NCBI GenBank assembly: GCA_041583655.1
Contig: JBFHFJ010000043.1
Location: forward strand, 1-16,361
DNA: 16,361 bases
From: Haliea sp041583655
Lineage (GTDB): Bacteria > Pseudomonadota > Gammaproteobacteria > Pseudomonadales > Halieaceae
Direction: 5' to 3'
Shown: positions 13,782-16,361 of the stretch, one piece after another
Layout: every line of letters begins with the position of its first letter
How positions within the stretch are numbered: position 1 is the stretch's first letter
Translations under genes and position numbers: made by a program
Notes under the pieces: model-generated
Told to the model about the DNA's origin: nothing
The model's database searches: none
What the model saw: the letters and a program-made list of their open reading frames with translations, nothing else

Positions 13782-15146
13782 CTAGCGCCGGCCGGCGCGA
13801 CGCAGGGCAGACGGGGTGAAGTCCTCGAAGTCACCGACGTAGTCGAAATCGTACTGGTAACCGCTTTCCTCGTTATCCAGGCCGATGACCACGTAGCGAC
13901 CGGAGATCAGGTCGTGCAGAGCTTCAGCCGCTATCCAGGGCACTTTCACCTGGTAATGCTGCACCTTGTGCCCCTCTTTCAGCTTCCACAGTTCACCGCG
14001 GCCATCGTAGTGATCGACCACTGCGATCTGCCAGGTGTCCTCGTCGACATAGAAGGTGCGGCGGGCGTAGATGTGCCGCGCGTCTTCCTTGAGCTTGGCC
14101 TCGACCACCCACACCCGGTGCAGCTCGTAACGCAGGTACTGCGGGTCCATGTGGCCCGGCTTGATGATGTCGGTGTACTTGAGGTCACCACGGCGCAGGG
14201 CATAGGCATTGTAGGGGATGTACAGCTCCTTCTTGCCCACCAGCTCCCAGTTGTAGCGGTCGGGAGCGCCGTTGAACAGGTCGAGGTCATCCGCGGTGCG
14301 CAGGCCATCGGAGGCTACGCCCGGGCCGTCATAGGCGATATTCGGCGCGCGCCGGACTCGCCGCTGGCCGGCGTTGTAGACCCAGGCAGAACGGGGCTCC
14401 TTTACCTGGTCCACGTTTTCATGCACCAGCAGCACGTCGCCCTCGAGCCGCGCCGGCGCCAGGATGCGCTGCAGGAACACGAACAGGCGGTTGGGGTTCG
14501 GGTTGGCCGGGAAGCGGTTGGCGAAGATCGCCTCTTCTTCAAACAGCACCGGCGCAAAGGCGCCGTTGGCCTGGACCGGCGCCTGGATGGAGCGGCGCTT
14601 GACTCCAAGCGGTGTGCGATAGCGGGTGACATGGTTCCAGATCCCCTCGACACCGCTGTTGGGAATCGGGAAGGGCACGTTGGCGCGGAAATCCACCAGG
14701 CCGTTGCCCCCGGCAACCAGGTCAGTTTTGGTCGCCCACTCCTTGATCAGGTCGTATTCGCTCTGCGGCAGGTTGGCGCTGCGCCGGGTTGGGTACACCG
14801 GCATCTTGTAGGTGTCGGGGTAGCGGCGAAACATCGCCACCTGCCCGGGTGACAGCTTGTCGGCATACTCGCTGACATTGTCCGCGGTGATGGTAAACAG
14901 CACCTCGTCCGCGGCGAAAGGGTTCACCAGGCGCTCGCCGGGGGTGTAGCCCGCAGGCAGTTCGGTGATACCACCCTCCCAGGGTGGAATGGTGCCGGCG
15001 GCGTTGCCGGCGCGCTCTGCACCTACCGGAGTCAGCTCATCGCCGCCCAGTCGTGCGGCCTGCTCGGGGCTGACTTTCGCCAGGGCGAGGCAACTGCCCA
15101 GGCCCAGCAGGGAGGCGAGGCCCGCGGCCATCAGTCTCTTGTTCAT
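13782..15146 (-). CDS. DUF1329 family exported protein (LolB-like outer-membrane lipoprotein-sorting annotation)
   Basis: Exported protein of 454 residues, usual for DUF1329. The N-terminus MNKRLMAAGLASLLGLGSC followed by LALAKVSPEQ is a signal peptide with two possible ends: signal peptidase I after ALA (23), or a loose lipobox LGSC with Cys19. Diagnostic stretches include PAGYTPGERLVNPFA (64-78), PYNAYALRR, the HRVWVVEA strand, ARRTFYVDEDTWQIAVVDHYDGRGELW and a C-terminal tyrosine-rich DNEESGYQYDF. Members are thought to have a half-barrel fold that carries lipid-like cargo between membranes, which would place this between the RND pump and the DUF1302 outer-membrane protein. The start is supported by AAGGAG at 15159-15154, 7 bases before ATG. 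It is 39 bp from the DUF1302 stop. Cargo is unknown. Confidence 0.92.
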   Translation of the reverse strand: MNKRLMAAGLASLLGLGSCLALAKVSPEQAARLGGDELTPVGAERAGNAAGTIPPWEGGITELPAGYTPGERLVNPFAADEVLFTITADNVSEYADKLSPGQVAMFRRYPDTYKMPVYPTRRSANLPQSEYDLIKEWATKTDLVAGGNGLVDFRANVPFPIPNSGVEGIWNHVTRYRTPLGVKRRSIQAPVQANGAFAPVLFEEEAIFANRFPANPNPNRLFVFLQRILAPARLEGDVLLVHENVDQVKEPRSAWVYNAGQRRVRRAPNIAYDGPGVASDGLRTADDLDLFNGAPDRYNWELVGKKELYIPYNAYALRRGDLKYTDIIKPGHMDPQYLRYELHRVWVVEAKLKEDARHIYARRTFYVDEDTWQIAVVDHYDGRGELWKLKEGHKVQHYQVKVPWIAAEALHDLISGRYVVIGLDNEESGYQYDFDYVGDFEDFTPSALRRAGRR

Positions 15147-15153
15147 GCGATAA

Positions 15154-15159
15154 CTCCTT
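15154..15159 (-). promoter_or_regulatory. Strong ribosome binding site of the DUF1329 gene
   Basis: AAGGAG on the minus strand, 7 bases before ATG 15146, is the best ribosome site in the four-gene cassette. It suggests that this protein is made at high level relative to the coupled YCF48 and RND genes downstream. Confidence 0.6.
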
Positions 15160-15185
15160 GTTATTCGGCGACCTCGACGGCCACC

Positions 15186-16361
15186 CTAGAATGCAATGGA
15201 AAAGCTCATGGAGACAAAGTCGCGATCTATCAGATCATCATAGTCTGCCCCAAAGAAACTTGTATAGGAAATGTCTGCGCGGTAAATGTTCAGGTAATCC
15301 GCGGTGACCCCCATGCTCATGGCAATGCGGTCCTCGACAAAGTTGGGCGCCGGGGACGTGCCCTTGACGTCATGGGACCAGGCAACGTTCGGGGTCAGGT
15401 TGATACCGGCGAAAACGTCGGTATATTCCAGGCTCGCACGCAGGCGATAGCCCCAGGAAAAGTCATCCGTGAAGCCATCGTTGGTACAGTAGTCGGCATT
15501 GCTGTTGGGCCGGATGCCGGCGAACGCCTCCGCCGCGGGGTGTGAATTGCAGGCCACCGGGGAGCCCGGCCAGAGAAAGAACTCGCTGCTGAACGGCTCA
15601 AAGCTGCCCACGCCGTAGTTCGGTGAACGCCCGTAGTTGATGTTGTCATCCATCCCGCCTAAGAACACCGCACCGACCTCCGCGGCGAAGGACAGCCGCT
15701 GCGCACACATGACCTGCTCGAAGAACTTGATAAAGGTCATCTGCGCCTGGGTGTAGGAGACATCGTCATAGCCCGACACATAGCCACCGGGCCCCGCCGC
15801 CAGCGAGCGCGGCAACATCCGCGACCACTCGGCAGCACTGCCCAGGGCCACCGCCTGCAGCAGGTCAGTCGTGTTGATCTGCAGCGGGAAATCCGGCCGG
15901 TAACTCAGCTCGCCGGACACCGCCCACTCGCCGAGGTTGGTGGCAAAGGTCAGGCCCCACAGCTCGATGTCCTCGGGAAACTCGAAGAAGTAATCGGGGT
16001 TGGCGCCGAAATTGACCGGGAAGCCGAAGGCTACCGTGGCATTGTTGGCGCTGAAGATTGGTGTGCGGCTGTGGTAGTTCATGTAGTACAGGCCGAACTC
16101 CGTCGCGTTCAGGGCCTCGGCATAGTAGCGGAATGCCAGGCCCCACTGTCCGGACTCGGAGGCTTCCACATCATCCGTGCGGGGCAGGATCAAGCCCGCC
16201 GCCTGGGCGCTGCTGTCGGGCACGGCGCCGGAAATGGTCAGGTAGTCGCAGCCGCCGCCGTAGGGGTCTGCCGAGTTCCAGTAGGTCCCGCATTCGTCGA
16301 GAATGGTGCGCTGCCAGTCGTACTGGACAAAGGCTTCCATGCTCAGGTCACCGGTCACGCC
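15186..16361 (-). CDS. DUF1302 family outer-membrane protein, 5' end outside the window
   Basis: The C-terminal 391 residues are present and the frame is open to the window edge; full DUF1302 proteins are usually above 500 residues, so roughly a third is missing. The GTG at 16358 is only an internal Val. The sequence alternates aromatic and polar residues in beta-strand fashion (GLAFRYYAEALNATEFGLYYM, GLTFATNLGEWAVSGELSY, YRLRASLEY) and ends FVSMSFSIAF with a terminal Phe, the signal for insertion by the BAM complex. It is therefore very probably an outer-membrane beta-barrel. Several paired cysteines occur in loop regions (DECGTYW and GGGCDY; VACNSH and ADYCTND). It is first of the visible cassette; its promoter lies outside the window. 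Confidence 0.88.
   Translation of the reverse strand, partial: GVTGDLSMEAFVQYDWQRTILDECGTYWNSADPYGGGCDYLTISGAVPDSSAQAAGLILPRTDDVEASESGQWGLAFRYYAEALNATEFGLYYMNYHSRTPIFSANNATVAFGFPVNFGANPDYFFEFPEDIELWGLTFATNLGEWAVSGELSYRPDFPLQINTTDLLQAVALGSAAEWSRMLPRSLAAGPGGYVSGYDDVSYTQAQMTFIKFFEQVMCAQRLSFAAEVGAVFLGGMDDNINYGRSPNYGVGSFEPFSSEFFLWPGSPVACNSHPAAEAFAGIRPNSNADYCTNDGFTDDFSWGYRLRASLEYTDVFAGINLTPNVAWSHDVKGTSPAPNFVEDRIAMSMGVTADYLNIYRADISYTSFFGADYDDLIDRDFVSMSFSIAF

Overview
The window is GC-rich, densely coding bacterial DNA with short intergenic gaps, many GTG/TTG starts and several overlapping genes. The acyl-CoA dehydrogenase/HIT/SDR/GST genes, together with a DUF1302-DUF1329-YCF48-RND envelope cassette, point to a marine or environmental gammaproteobacterium (Halieaceae/Cellvibrionales or Pseudomonas-like). 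That placement is inference from gene content, not from a marker gene. I see no RNA genes, CRISPR array, insertion sequence or other mobile element.

Layout. Bases 1-1363 (minus) carry an amidase-signature enzyme whose last residues lie outside the window. A 229-bp divergent region (1364-1592) holds a good minus-strand promoter with a 12-bp near-perfect direct repeat over its -35 and -10, and a weaker plus-strand promoter. Bases 1593-3934 (plus) are a tightly overlapping three-gene unit: an ACAD10/11-like acyl-CoA dehydrogenase, a HIT-family protein and a short-chain dehydrogenase. Next, in the same direction, come a glutathione S-transferase (3989-4621) and a Cof-type HAD phosphatase (4685-5515), each with its own -10-like element.

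From 5512 onward everything lies on the minus strand. Read in the direction of transcription, from the right end: a four-gene envelope cassette (16361-10287) made of a DUF1302 outer-membrane protein (partial), a DUF1329 periplasmic or lipid-anchored protein, a YCF48-like beta-propeller and an RND/MMPL inner-membrane transporter. A 281-bp gap with two hairpins follows. Then come a CPA2 (KefB-type) cation/proton antiporter with an RCK domain (10005-8314), a membrane-anchored Ser/Thr protein kinase (8218-6209) and a small exported protein of unknown function (6159-5512). The last gene meets the HAD gene tail to tail, with their stop codons overlapping.

How the genes may work together. The plus-strand genes look like acyl-CoA/small-molecule catabolism plus detoxification. 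The DUF1302-DUF1329-YCF48-RND set has one component for each envelope compartment and is probably a transport system for a hydrophobic compound; its cargo is unknown. The most unusual item is the kinase. It has a non-RD catalytic loop, one membrane segment, and a C-terminal region with five TPR-like helical repeats, each carrying the same Cys-x7-Cys pair: ten cysteines, with no others in that region. It lies between an ion antiporter and an exported protein, so a redox- or envelope-sensing role is a testable idea.
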